Assembly (NCBI RefSeq): GCF_014384985.1
Contig: NZ_JACRSX010000001.1
Span: forward strand, 186,001 to 250,000
Direction: 5' to 3'
Length of the DNA stretch: 64,000 nucleotides
From: Jutongia huaianensis
Lineage (GTDB): Bacteria; Bacillota; Clostridia; Lachnospirales; Lachnospiraceae
Under the pieces are notes generated by a model, which was not told the DNA's origin, did not search any database, and was given only the letters and a program-made list of their open reading frames with translations. A program made the position numbers and the translations under genes. Below are positions 47,432 through 56,689 of the stretch, one piece after another. Each line of letters opens with the position of its first letter. The first letter of the stretch is position 1.

Positions 47432-48619
47432 TTACTGCTCCTTCTGCTGCTTTACAAAATCATCATACAGAGGAGACATACTGCGCAATCTCTCCACAAT
47501 CTTCTTTGCCTGATCGGCTACAAAATCCATCTCTTCCATCGTATTATCCTCAGAGAGGGTCAGACGAAGAGAACCATGCGCGATCTCGTGCGGCAGACCG
47601 ATCGCCAGCAATACATGAGACGGATCCAAAGAACCGGATGTGCAGGCAGAACCACTGGAAGCACAAATGCCATTCTGATCCAGAAGAATCAGAAGAGACT
47701 CTCCCTCAATGAAACGGAAACAGAAGTTTACATTGTTTGGCAGTCGTTTTACGCGGTCACCATTGAGACGGCAGTAAGGAATCTCCTTTTCCAGTCTCTC
47801 GATCAGGTGATCTCTCAGTGCCGTTTCCTTTGCAATCGTCTGGTCCATATTGGCATGAGCAAGCTCGGCTGCCTTTGCCATCCCTACGATACCCGGTACA
47901 TTGTGAGTACCTGCACGACGGGAACGTTCCTGGGAGCCGCCGTGGATCAGAGGACCAATCTTTACCTTATTGCTCATATACAGGAAACCGATACCCTTTG
48001 GTCCATGGAACTTATGACCACTGGCGCTGAGCATGTCGATGTTCATCTCCTGTACGTTAATCGGTACATGTGCATATGCCTGAACAGCATCTGTGTGGAA
48101 CAATACCCCATGCTCATGGGCAACCTTTCCAATCTCTGCGATCGGCTCGATCGTACCGATCTCATTATTTGCAAACATAATACTGATCAGGATCGTATCG
48201 GGACGGATTGCTTTCTCAACCTCCTCCGGTGTTACGAGACCATTTTCATCCACATCAAGATATGTGACCTCATAACCGTGCTTTTCCAGATACTCGCAGG
48301 TATGCAGGATCGCATGATGCTCGATCTTGGATGTAATGATATGTTTTCCTTTGGACTGATATGCCTCGGCAACGCCTTTCAGCACCCAGTTGTCCGACTC
48401 ACTGCCGCCACCGGTAAAATAAATCTCTGTGGCTGCTGCCCCCAGAGAATCCGCAATCACCTTTCTGGCATCTTCCATCGCTTTTTTGGCCTCTCCGGCA
48501 AAGCTGTACACACTGGAAGGATTGCTGTAATTCTCCAGATAATATGGTTTCATCGCCTCAAACACTTCCGGTTTGACCGATGTTGTTGCTGCATTATCTA
48601 AATAAATCAATTTGCTCAT
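47432..48619 (-). CDS. iscS: Cysteine desulfurase (IscS/NifS)
   Basis: 395 residues from ATG 48619; a GTG at 48631 would add four. It frees sulfur from cysteine for Fe-S clusters and for MnmA. The PLP-binding lysine is in SASGHKFHGPKGIGFLYM, and the mobile-loop catalytic Cys is in ICASSGSACTSGSLDPSHVLLA. The N-terminus YLDNAATTSVKPEV is characteristic. First gene of the cluster; no iscR precedes it in the window. A good promoter lies upstream. Confidence 0.96.
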   Translation of the reverse strand: MSKLIYLDNAATTSVKPEVFEAMKPYYLENYSNPSSVYSFAGEAKKAMEDARKVIADSLGAAATEIYFTGGGSESDNWVLKGVAEAYQSKGKHIITSKIEHHAILHTCEYLEKHGYEVTYLDVDENGLVTPEEVEKAIRPDTILISIMFANNEIGTIEPIAEIGKVAHEHGVLFHTDAVQAYAHVPINVQEMNIDMLSASGHKFHGPKGIGFLYMSNKVKIGPLIHGGSQERSRRAGTHNVPGIVGMAKAAELAHANMDQTIAKETALRDHLIERLEKEIPYCRLNGDRVKRLPNNVNFCFRFIEGESLLILLDQNGICASSGSACTSGSLDPSHVLLAIGLPHEIAHGSLRLTLSEDNTMEEMDFVADQAKKIVERLRSMSPLYDDFVKQQKEQ

Positions 48620-48723
48620 AGTGAATACCACTGCCTTTCTGTGTCTGTCCCGGTTTAAGGACAGATATGTATTTAAAATATAGATGAGTCCATATTTCCT
48701 ACTAATTCTATGGGCTGTCTGTA

Positions 48724-48751
48724 ATTATACTCATTTCGCAGTTATTGTCAA
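48724..48751 (-). promoter_or_regulatory. Promoter of the isc operon
   Basis: On the minus strand, TTGACA (48751-48746), 16-base spacer and TATAAT (48729-48724). The leader to iscS is about 100 bases and includes AAATATGGACTCATC, where an Rrf2-type repressor could bind; no box was confirmed. Confidence 0.75.
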
Positions 48752-48776
48752 CCGCTGTCAGTTTCATTTACGGATA

Positions 48777-50153
48777 TTACCGGGAACGCACGACCCCTTT
48801 TGCTCCAATCTTCGCATTTACTGAAATTCCATTGACGTAATTGACAAATTTTCTCACTTTGCTTTTTCCTGTCAGAAGATGAGTTTCCCTTCCTGACTGC
48901 AGACATGGCAGCATCCTCGCCTCAACAGATCCATTCTTCCGGATCGTCAGCAGAAGCAGTGTGGTATATAAGGTCTTTTCATTAAACCAATAGTTTCCCA
49001 GACTGTAAAAGATCGGCTTCCCTTTATAATAACCCACTCCCTGCAGACAATGAGTATGAGCACCGACCACTACGTCCGCCCCGGCATTGATATAATCCTT
49101 CGCCTGGCTTGTCTGTGCTGATTCCAGCTTCGTGCTGTATTCAGTACCCCAATGCACAAATGCAATAACGACATCTGCTTTTTTCTTTGCCTTGCGTATT
49201 GCACGGACATACTGCGTATCATCGTAAGTCCGGAAGACTCCCGGAGAATGTTTCCCTGCTGCCGGTGTGAGAATATACTTCTCTGCTCTTGTGGCAGCGA
49301 TCACAGCAATGGTTTTCCCTTTGCTCTGAAAATAGACCGGCTTTTTGGCCTCTTTGATATCTTTCCCGCCGCCGGTATATTTTATTCCATTGTTTTCCAG
49401 AGCAGATAATGTATCCAGAAACGCCCTCTCCCCATAATCATAAACATGATTGTTGGCAAGAGATACCGCATCAACTCCCAGCTGCCGTAACAGCTTCACA
49501 TTCCTGCGGGGCGCCCGGAAGGTATATGCCTTCCCCTTCATCGCCTTACCACGGTTGCTGATGGAAAACTCATTATTCAGCACCATATAATCGCAGCTTC
49601 TCATCTTCCTGATCAGCCGCGGGTCAATACAGCCCTGAATGCCTTTGCCCTTCTGGCGCATATGCTTCATCACTGTCCAGGTTTCATCCAGATTGATATC
49701 CCCGGCAAAACCAAGGGTAATATCACCGTTCTCTGTCTGAGAAGCTTCCCCCGGAGTCCCGGTATCTTCCTCCGTTGTAGTAAGACCGGAGTCTTTCGTA
49801 TCCTCCTCGGTGGTATCCAGCTCCGGATCCTCCTTCGAGGTATCCTCATCCGAAGCTTTGCCTGCCGTTTCCTCTGTTACAGTCTGTCCATCAGAGGAAT
49901 CTCCTAACTTCTGCGAATCCTCCTGTTTCTCATCCTGCGTATCCTCCTCTGCGTCACCCTGAGTCCGCACATCCCCTTCCGAAGATGAGCTGCTTCCCTC
50001 ATAGGGTTCTGATATCTTGGCCGGCTCCTTCTGCTCCGGCTTCGGATGATTCGTCCGGTAAAAATCCACAATGATCCATAATGCAAGCAATATTACAACG
50101 GCGATCACAACGCCTCTTCCTTTGCCATGCATCCAATCCCGTATCTTTCCCAT
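48777..50153 (-). CDS. CapA-family (PGA_cap) membrane-anchored protein
   Basis: 458 residues. One N-terminal helix (GVVIAVVILLALWIIVDF, about 14-31) is followed by an acidic, Ser/Thr-rich spacer of about 100 residues. The CapA phosphoesterase-like domain starts near 143 (TLGFAGDINLDETW) and includes VSLANNHVYDYG, FVHWGTEYS and GADVVVGAHTHCLQG. Relatives make poly-gamma-glutamate capsule, but many serve unknown roles. GGAAGGATA precedes the ATG. It sits 18 bases behind the GH13 gene and is probably co-transcribed. Confidence 0.86.
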   Translation of the reverse strand: MGKIRDWMHGKGRGVVIAVVILLALWIIVDFYRTNHPKPEQKEPAKISEPYEGSSSSSEGDVRTQGDAEEDTQDEKQEDSQKLGDSSDGQTVTEETAGKASDEDTSKEDPELDTTEEDTKDSGLTTTEEDTGTPGEASQTENGDITLGFAGDINLDETWTVMKHMRQKGKGIQGCIDPRLIRKMRSCDYMVLNNEFSISNRGKAMKGKAYTFRAPRRNVKLLRQLGVDAVSLANNHVYDYGERAFLDTLSALENNGIKYTGGGKDIKEAKKPVYFQSKGKTIAVIAATRAEKYILTPAAGKHSPGVFRTYDDTQYVRAIRKAKKKADVVIAFVHWGTEYSTKLESAQTSQAKDYINAGADVVVGAHTHCLQGVGYYKGKPIFYSLGNYWFNEKTLYTTLLLLTIRKNGSVEARMLPCLQSGRETHLLTGKSKVRKFVNYVNGISVNAKIGAKGVVRSR

Positions 50154-50171
50154 ATTTTATCCTTCCGTTAT

Positions 50172-52307
50172 TTACGTTAAGTTCTTGATCACTACACCAT
50201 ATTTCGGAGGACAATTTAAGCGAAGAATTCCATTTTCCACACTATACATCGCTGTCTCCAGAGAAAAGCCCTCCGGACTGGTATTGATCAGACGCGCCAT
50301 ACGGGTTGCCTCCGTCAGACCAAGGCGCCACACCGGCAGTTCGACAGATACCGGCTGATCTCCGCTGTTGATGGCGATCACAAATTTGTCCTGCTCATTA
50401 AATCTGCCGTAGCTGATAAACTGATACTGACCATGCAAAAACATGATCGATCCTGTCTTCATTGCCTGATAATCTTTATGAACACGAATGATCTCCTTAT
50501 GGAAATCAATCAGATCCTGATCTTCTCTGCCCCATGGATATGCACGACGGTTATCCGGATCGGTCCAGCCACAGAGTCCTGCCTCATCTCCATAGTAGAT
50601 TGTCGGTGCTCCCGGCCATGTCATCTGGATCATAACCGCCAGCCGCATAATCGCCTTGTCAACACCCTCGTTAGCCGCCTCCGGTCCCAGATATGCGGTT
50701 CTTCCCACCTTCCGGTTCGTTCTGGTAAGGAAACGGGAATGATCGTGGTTGGACAGCTCATTCATCGCTACCTGCAGGGACTGTGTATGGAAACGTGTCA
50801 TAAAATGACGCATAGATCCAAAGAAAGAATCCGGATTACCAAGCTGATCCTGACGATACTCATCACTGTGCTTCTCCACGCCTGTCAGAAACCAGGTCAA
50901 TGGCTCCATAAAGGCATCGTAGTTCATGACCGTATCCCACTCATCACCCTTGAGCCACTCCGTCGGATCTCCATAATGCTCCGCAAGGATCAGCGCGTTT
51001 GGATTGGCCTCCTTGACATTGCGGCGGAACTCCTTCCAGAAGTAATGATTATATTCTCCGGACTGTCCCAGATCGGCAGCCACGTCAAGTCTCCATCCAT
51101 CCACATTATACGGCGGAGAAACCCATTTACGCCCCACATGCATAATATAATCGAACAGCGCCGGGGATTCCTCATAGTTCAGCTTTGGCAGCGTATCATG
51201 TCCCCACCAGCCATCGTAATGGGGATTATACGGCCACTGATGCTCCCGGAATTTAAAGAAAGTATTGTAAGGACTGTCCTCAGACACATATGCTCCTTTT
51301 TCATAGCCTTCTGCGTTTTCATAAATACACTCTCTGTCCAGCCATTTATTGAAGGAACCACAGTGATTAAACACACCATCCAGAATGACCTTCATACCCC
51401 TGCGATGAACCTCTTCCACAAACTCGGCAAAAAGCCGGTTACTTGCTTCCAGATTTTCCTTATCCGTTACACGGCAGATATAACGGGATGCAGCTTTATT
51501 CGGATAATCGGGATCCGACTTCCAGTTTCCCTGCTCATCCTTCTGTAAAAGCTCTCCCTCATCCTTGACGATCCGGCCAAAATGAGGATCAACATAGTCA
51601 TAATCCTGAATATCATACTTATGGTTCGACGGAGATACAAAAATCGGATTGAGATAAATAACCTCTACGCCCAGATCCTGCAGATAATCTAACTTCTGCA
51701 TCACTCCGGCGATATCGCCTCCATAAAACTCCCGGACGCCCATTGCTGCGGGATATTTATTCCAGTCTGTCACTTTGCTGGTGCCTTCACCGATATAAAT
51801 ATACTCATTGTCCTCTACATCGTTGCTGCGGTCTCCATTATAAAAACGATCCACATAGATCTGATAAAATATGGCTCCCTTTGCCCAGTCCGGTGTGTGA
51901 AAACCCGGTGTCATAGTAAAATTGTAGTACTCCTCTACGGAATTGCACAACCCCACATTGTTATAATAGCATACCATCTGCCCGCAGTGAATCTCAAAGT
52001 AATAGAAAACCTGCTCCGTGCCAAGCTGTACAAATGTCTCGTAGTAGTCAAACAGGCGGTCATTATAAAGCTTCTCCATCTCAATGCGCTCATCATTAAA
52101 TACCAGAATGACAGCATCCAGATTCTCTCTGGCGCATCTGAGCCTCAGCCTCACCCGGTCATAAGGATCCGGTTCGGACGGACAACGGTAAAATTCTGTT
52201 CCATCCGAAAATAACGCCTGCGGATTGAATATCGTTGTCAGATTATCCAGATACAGCTGCGTCTTCATCTGCTTTGACATCTTATAAAACTGCACATTTA
52301 AGTCCAT
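50172..52307 (-). CDS. GH13 alpha-glycosidase (neopullulanase/cyclomaltodextrinase-like)
   Basis: 711 residues. An N-terminal beta domain (about 1-140) resembles the CBM34-type N-domain of this group. The catalytic barrel has VDRFYNGDRSNDVEDN, DGVFNHCG, the nucleophile Asp in GWRLDVAADLG, the acid/base Glu in LILAEHYGDP and SNHDHSRF. There is no signal peptide, so it works inside the cell on maltodextrins, in line with glgP nearby. RBS GGAGG is placed before the ATG. Confidence 0.93.
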   Translation of the reverse strand: MDLNVQFYKMSKQMKTQLYLDNLTTIFNPQALFSDGTEFYRCPSEPDPYDRVRLRLRCARENLDAVILVFNDERIEMEKLYNDRLFDYYETFVQLGTEQVFYYFEIHCGQMVCYYNNVGLCNSVEEYYNFTMTPGFHTPDWAKGAIFYQIYVDRFYNGDRSNDVEDNEYIYIGEGTSKVTDWNKYPAAMGVREFYGGDIAGVMQKLDYLQDLGVEVIYLNPIFVSPSNHKYDIQDYDYVDPHFGRIVKDEGELLQKDEQGNWKSDPDYPNKAASRYICRVTDKENLEASNRLFAEFVEEVHRRGMKVILDGVFNHCGSFNKWLDRECIYENAEGYEKGAYVSEDSPYNTFFKFREHQWPYNPHYDGWWGHDTLPKLNYEESPALFDYIMHVGRKWVSPPYNVDGWRLDVAADLGQSGEYNHYFWKEFRRNVKEANPNALILAEHYGDPTEWLKGDEWDTVMNYDAFMEPLTWFLTGVEKHSDEYRQDQLGNPDSFFGSMRHFMTRFHTQSLQVAMNELSNHDHSRFLTRTNRKVGRTAYLGPEAANEGVDKAIMRLAVMIQMTWPGAPTIYYGDEAGLCGWTDPDNRRAYPWGREDQDLIDFHKEIIRVHKDYQAMKTGSIMFLHGQYQFISYGRFNEQDKFVIAINSGDQPVSVELPVWRLGLTEATRMARLINTSPEGFSLETAMYSVENGILRLNCPPKYGVVIKNLT

Positions 52308-52368
52308 GACCTGCCTCCATTACCATATATCTTCTTTTTCATTTTTTCATTAAAACACTATCTTTATC

Positions 52369-52397
52369 ATTTTACATCATTTCAGGGCTTTTCACAA
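52369..52397 (-). promoter_or_regulatory. Promoter of the GH13-capA transcript
   Basis: On the minus strand, TTGTGA (52397-52392), 17-base spacer and TAAAAT (52374-52369). It lies just after the terminator of the upstream gene. Confidence 0.65.
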
Positions 52398-52401
52398 GTT
52401 T

Positions 52402-52440
52402 TTTAAAAGGGACTGTCGCAATTCGTGTGACAGCCCCTTT
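52402..52440 (-). terminator. Terminator after the Pro/Thr-rich surface protein gene
   Basis: Arms AAAGGGGCTGTC and GACAGTCCCTTT (one G-U pair) are followed by TTAAAAAA and then TTTT-rich sequence on the minus strand. The hairpin lies 37 bases past the stop. Confidence 0.75.
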
Positions 52441-52477
52441 CTTATTTTGTAATTCTTTTCTATTGCCCGGAAAATGA

Positions 52478-55400
52478 TTACTTTGTAATCGTTGCCCCGT
52501 CGCTGATCCCCTTTTTCTTGAATAATTTACGGTATGCTTTCACCTTACTCTCAGGTACTTTCACAACTACTCCGGAAGATATTCCCGAGAATGCGTTTCT
52601 TCCTACTGTACTCTCTGTAAGCTTTGTCGTTTTAATGGTCACTTTCTTCAGCTTCTTGCATCCACTAAATACGCGGTTTCCAATCTTTTTGACATTTTTT
52701 CCTATGATCACTTTCGTAATCCCGGCACGATTTCTGCAGGCGGATGCCCCCACAGATGTAACTTTGTATGTTACCCCTTTAATCGTTACCTGAGCCGGGA
52801 TAGTAATGGTCCCCTTTGCTCCCTTCGCCGCTGCTGAATACTCCACGGTCGGGGAACCTGTTTTATCGCTTGTCACCTTATAGATTGCGCCTTTACTGCC
52901 AGTAAGCTTTTTTCCCTTTTTGGCCGGCTTGACCACCGGCTTCTTTGTCGGCTTTGGAATTGCAGGCTCCCCGGCCGGTGTCTCTGTCGGTGCCGCACTT
53001 GGTGTCACCGTCGGCTCTGCTGCCGGTGACACACTTGGTTCTGCCGTCGGCTTTCCACCCGGTTTTGCTGTCGTTTCTTCACTTGGTCCTGCCGTCGGCT
53101 TTCCACCCGGTTCTGCTGTTGATCCTGCGGTCGGCTTTGCTGTCGGCTCGGTTCCCGGTGTCTCTGTCGGCTCTGCCGTCGGTTTTGCTGTCGGCTCGGC
53201 TCCCGGTTCCGCACTCGGTCCTGCTGTCGGCTTTGCACCCGGTCCTGCCGTCGGCTTTGCTGTCGGCTCGGCTCCCGGTTCTGCACTTGGTCCTGCTGTC
53301 GGCTCCACACCCGGTTCTGCACTCGGCACTGCGGTCGGCACCACACCCGGCTTTGCACCCGGTGTCTCTGTCGGCTCTACCCCCGGCTCTGTGGTTGGCT
53401 TTGCACTCGGTCCTGCCGTCGGTGTGACAGACGGTGTGACAGTTGGCGTCACTTTAATGACCGGAATTACCGTACTTTCTTTGGTAATCGGACTCGTTCC
53501 TTCACTGTCAGAGAAACAGCCATCACATACGCTGCAGTGATAATATTCTATATTGCCTTCTTTCACTGTCGTGGCATTTTTCTTCTCGATCTTTTCCAGT
53601 ATATGAGGTAGAAGAGCAATTTCTTTCCCTTCTTTGATCTTTCTTCCACACTGTTCACAGTACGTATCTCCGGTGTATCCGGCAGTAGTACAGGTAGATG
53701 CTTCTTCTCCTTTTACTTTCGTATCCGGATGCTCACAGGCACTCCGGGTGATTGTAATTGTTACCTGCTTCGTTATGTAAAGATCCTTATCCGGTCCTGC
53801 ATAATCCGCCTTCGCCTCCACAGCTTCTGCTTCCGGAAGGTCTTTTGAGGCATCTTCTTCCACCCACTGCCAGTCAGCCGGAAGTTCTACCTGAGACACT
53901 TTCTTCACCGTATAAGGGGTTGTAATGGAATCCTTTGGCGTATTCTCCGGCTGGTTTGCCTTGAAAACCACAAATTTCGCAGCTTCCCGGCTTTCCAGTC
54001 CGGTATAATTATTTGTCTCTGTCACATATGCTTTTACATAGTAGATCCCCGCACTCTTTGGAACTACATCCGTGTATTCTCCTGTCTCAGAAGCTGCATA
54101 ACGATATTTCACTGTACCAAATTTTGCCGCTGCCTCAGGATTCGGTACAGCAACTCCATCATATACATAATCCTTACAGGTAAGCTCCCTGGTAAACTCA
54201 TTCTCTGCCTGTAATATGGAAAATCTGACCTGAACGGTTCCAATGTACTTTCCTGTCCCCTCTACCTTAACACTTGCCATCTTATCCTCTGTCGTCACAT
54301 CTATATTATTCTCATAGCTTCCTTCCACAATTTTAAAATCCTCTCCGGGAACCAATGTATCATTTTCATCTCCATACTCTTGATAAAGGAAAATTTCATC
54401 CTCCTGCAGGGTAACGGCTTCTCCTGTGTAATATTTCTCAATATTCTTATTGATATGGTGGTCAATTCCCTCTTTTTCTGTCACTGTTGCCTCTTCGCTC
54501 TTAATGGAATATCCCTGCCAGTAAATCATGCAATAAAACGTAATCCCTACTCCCGGCTGGAACTCCAATGGTGAAATCTGAAGGGTATTGGAGGTAGCAT
54601 CACTTATTTCTTCTGCATTACCCTCTCCCGTAATGCGATGCCACTGATAAGTAACTTCCTCTGCTGCATCCACATTTACATATAAGCTGGCCGGATTTCC
54701 ACAATAATCCTCATATGACTCCGGCTGTGTGATAGTTACCGGAAGCTTTTCTACCGTTACATTTGATACTATCTTTGCCGTATCCTCCCCTGTGCCTTCC
54801 CCATCTAACAGGTCACTGTCCACAATCCATGCCGTCCCCTCTTCTCCGGAACGGAATCCATATCCATTTTCTAACATACTTCTAAGGTTTCCTTTTAGTG
54901 ACCGCACATCGCTATAGCTGCCGCCCCTTAAGGAAACTTCCGGACTCTCCTCACCATTATAAAAGTACTTTCGAAACTGACCATGAAATGTTCCATCCAA
55001 TACTGTAAGATTTCCACCAGTTACACTTACAGACCTTTCTCCATCTACAAATTCTGCTCCATCAATGGTAACCTCGCCCCCACCAATTGCTAATCCGGCA
55101 TAATAATAATAATCGCTGGAAGATACAGTGGTACTCTTTTCTAATGTTAATTTCCCCCCCTTTGCCCTGACAACATCATTTTCTCTGGTCTTTAGGGTTC
55201 CGTTTTGTATCGTCACCTCAGCATGATCCGACACAATAACAGCGTTAACTCTGGCAGTCTCTATCTTATGTCCCCCTAAATCTAAGGTTATCTTACCCTC
55301 CCGGAAGGCGAGACTCTGATTGAGATCAACATCTTTCATGATTTTAATGGTTGCAGTGGTATCCGGGGTAAATTCACCTACTGCCTGACACAATTCCCCA

Positions 55401-56518
55401 TAAGTGATATAACCGGTCAGTTGGTTATCCTTCTTTATGGTAGCTATGGCAACCATTCCACAGTTGGTACAGATCCCATCTTCTCCATATATGTGTTCAC
55501 ATTCGGTAGCAGCGGCACAATACATACAATAACCACTTTCATTGACATGATTCCCACATGGAACCATTTCAATATTCTCTGCACAGCGGTATCCCTCCAC
55601 TGCTTCTATTGCATCGATCCATGCTCTGGTATAGAGACTGCCGCCTTTTATGCTTTTTATAGCAGTTCCTGCGGCAAACCATGTACTCATTGCTTTGGTA
55701 TATTCTTCCCTTTGTTTTAACAAGCCAATGGTTCCACCACAAAGTTGTAAGTTACTGCCTTTACTCCATCCTGCATAGTCTCCAATAACTGATACCGTAT
55801 CAATCTTTCCTCCGGAAATTTCCGCTTTTCCTCCCCTCCAGAAGACATTGTCTATATTCCCTGAAGTGATCTTACAAGATCCATACATTACTCCCACCTT
55901 GTCGATGGCTGCCCCGTCAATGCTGAGGTTTCCAGTGCCGCCACGAGCAAATACGGTATACTCACTATTTGAAGTTATCTCCACATTTCCCCCGATTGCA
56001 AGAGTTCCATAATTTTCCAACAATGCCGCTTTGCTGCCGCTATCCTGAATTTTTCCTCCCGGCACTCCGGAACATATGGTCCAGTTTGAGGATGTGTCTA
56101 TATCCAGTACATAAGTGGATTCTTTGGAGTCCCAGCCAGACACTTCCTCTGTGCTTAATGTATGTCCATTTAAATCCAGCACAATAGTATGTTCTTTATC
56201 CGTTATGTATGTAATATACTTACTTCCTGTAATTTTAGATATCCGGGAATCCTGCAGCAGCTTAATGGTAGCCTTGTCACTGGTAGTGATCGCCTGATAA
56301 GCCTCCATAAAAGAGCTATATACTGTAGTCTTTCCATCCTGGGTAAGCTCTGCCACCTGCTCACCGGTGACATCTTCCGCTGCACAGACAGCCGGAAATG
56401 CAGTATAATCCACTGCAGATCCCATCATCAGTGCCGCCATCAGTACTGCCACTGCCTTTTTTAATTTTTTTGCGGCGGATTTATACCGTATCCGCCCCGC
56501 CACTCTCTTTTTCTTCAT
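52478..56518 (-). CDS. Large secreted protein with beta-helix-like, Ig-like, Pro/Thr-stalk and LRR parts
   Basis: 1346 residues. A basic start and hydrophobic core (ending near VCAAE, about residue 48) form a signal peptide. About 50-560 are repeated beta-rich units (for example KITSGNIDNVFWRGGKAEISGG) like right-handed beta-helix surface proteins. They are interrupted by Cys-pair segments (YCMYC, CTNCG). Ig-like parts follow, then another Cys-rich piece (YCEQCG, HCSVCDGCF), a Pro/Thr-rich stalk (about 1020-1200) and a final LRR_5-like domain (KVTSVGASACRNRAGITKV). No LPXTG was seen. Probably a surface adhesin. RBS AGGAGGATAAGG is upstream. Confidence 0.75.
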   Translation of the reverse strand: MKKKRVAGRIRYKSAAKKLKKAVAVLMAALMMGSAVDYTAFPAVCAAEDVTGEQVAELTQDGKTTVYSSFMEAYQAITTSDKATIKLLQDSRISKITGSKYITYITDKEHTIVLDLNGHTLSTEEVSGWDSKESTYVLDIDTSSNWTICSGVPGGKIQDSGSKAALLENYGTLAIGGNVEITSNSEYTVFARGGTGNLSIDGAAIDKVGVMYGSCKITSGNIDNVFWRGGKAEISGGKIDTVSVIGDYAGWSKGSNLQLCGGTIGLLKQREEYTKAMSTWFAAGTAIKSIKGGSLYTRAWIDAIEAVEGYRCAENIEMVPCGNHVNESGYCMYCAAATECEHIYGEDGICTNCGMVAIATIKKDNQLTGYITYGELCQAVGEFTPDTTATIKIMKDVDLNQSLAFREGKITLDLGGHKIETARVNAVIVSDHAEVTIQNGTLKTRENDVVRAKGGKLTLEKSTTVSSSDYYYYAGLAIGGGEVTIDGAEFVDGERSVSVTGGNLTVLDGTFHGQFRKYFYNGEESPEVSLRGGSYSDVRSLKGNLRSMLENGYGFRSGEEGTAWIVDSDLLDGEGTGEDTAKIVSNVTVEKLPVTITQPESYEDYCGNPASLYVNVDAAEEVTYQWHRITGEGNAEEISDATSNTLQISPLEFQPGVGITFYCMIYWQGYSIKSEEATVTEKEGIDHHINKNIEKYYTGEAVTLQEDEIFLYQEYGDENDTLVPGEDFKIVEGSYENNIDVTTEDKMASVKVEGTGKYIGTVQVRFSILQAENEFTRELTCKDYVYDGVAVPNPEAAAKFGTVKYRYAASETGEYTDVVPKSAGIYYVKAYVTETNNYTGLESREAAKFVVFKANQPENTPKDSITTPYTVKKVSQVELPADWQWVEEDASKDLPEAEAVEAKADYAGPDKDLYITKQVTITITRSACEHPDTKVKGEEASTCTTAGYTGDTYCEQCGRKIKEGKEIALLPHILEKIEKKNATTVKEGNIEYYHCSVCDGCFSDSEGTSPITKESTVIPVIKVTPTVTPSVTPTAGPSAKPTTEPGVEPTETPGAKPGVVPTAVPSAEPGVEPTAGPSAEPGAEPTAKPTAGPGAKPTAGPSAEPGAEPTAKPTAEPTETPGTEPTAKPTAGSTAEPGGKPTAGPSEETTAKPGGKPTAEPSVSPAAEPTVTPSAAPTETPAGEPAIPKPTKKPVVKPAKKGKKLTGSKGAIYKVTSDKTGSPTVEYSAAAKGAKGTITIPAQVTIKGVTYKVTSVGASACRNRAGITKVIIGKNVKKIGNRVFSGCKKLKKVTIKTTKLTESTVGRNAFSGISSGVVVKVPESKVKAYRKLFKKKGISDGATITK
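52920..53455. repeat. GC-rich minisatellite coding the Pro/Thr stalk
   Basis: Imperfect units of about 12-18 bases built from GGTTCTGCxxTCGGC-type words code for EPTAKPTAGP-like repeats on the minus strand. The low-complexity DNA also keeps other frames open on the plus strand; those are not genes. Unit number is likely to vary between strains. Confidence 0.8.
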
Positions 56519-56576
56519 ACCTTATCCTCCTGACTTTAATGTTTAAACAAACCTCTACACGATACTCCATGTCTCA

Positions 56577-56605
56577 ATATTATAGGAAGATTCCTGTTTT
56601 GTCAA
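56577..56605 (-). promoter_or_regulatory. Promoter of the Pro/Thr-rich surface protein gene
   Basis: On the minus strand, TTGACA (56605-56600), then TAATAT (56582-56577) at 17 bases; the alternative TATAAT lies two bases closer. The leader is about 55 bases. Confidence 0.7.
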
Positions 56606-56640
56606 TCAAAGAGCACGTTACGGACATTTTCCTATACCTG

Positions 56641-56679
56641 AAGAGGCTGCCGCATTAGAAATTCATGCGGCAGCCTCTT
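56641..56679 (-). terminator. Hairpin after cca
   Basis: A perfect 15-base stem (56641-56655 with 56665-56679, core GAGGCTGCCGCAT) has a 9-base loop. The T-run is poor, so termination would rest on stem strength; it could instead be a 3' stabiliser. Confidence 0.6.
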
Positions 56680-56689
56680 CCCTTGTATT

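Noticed and set aside
50433..51548. 371-codon open frame opposite the GH13 gene
   Set aside because: Antisense shadow; contents are His/Arg-rich without any domain.
52920..53455. Possible CRISPR array
   Set aside because: Units are short, imperfect, without unique spacers, and in frame with a coding sequence.
52920..53540. 206-codon Gly/Val/Pro-rich frame and an overlapping 160-codon frame on the plus strand
   Set aside because: Both arise from the low-complexity minisatellite that codes the Pro/Thr stalk on the minus strand.
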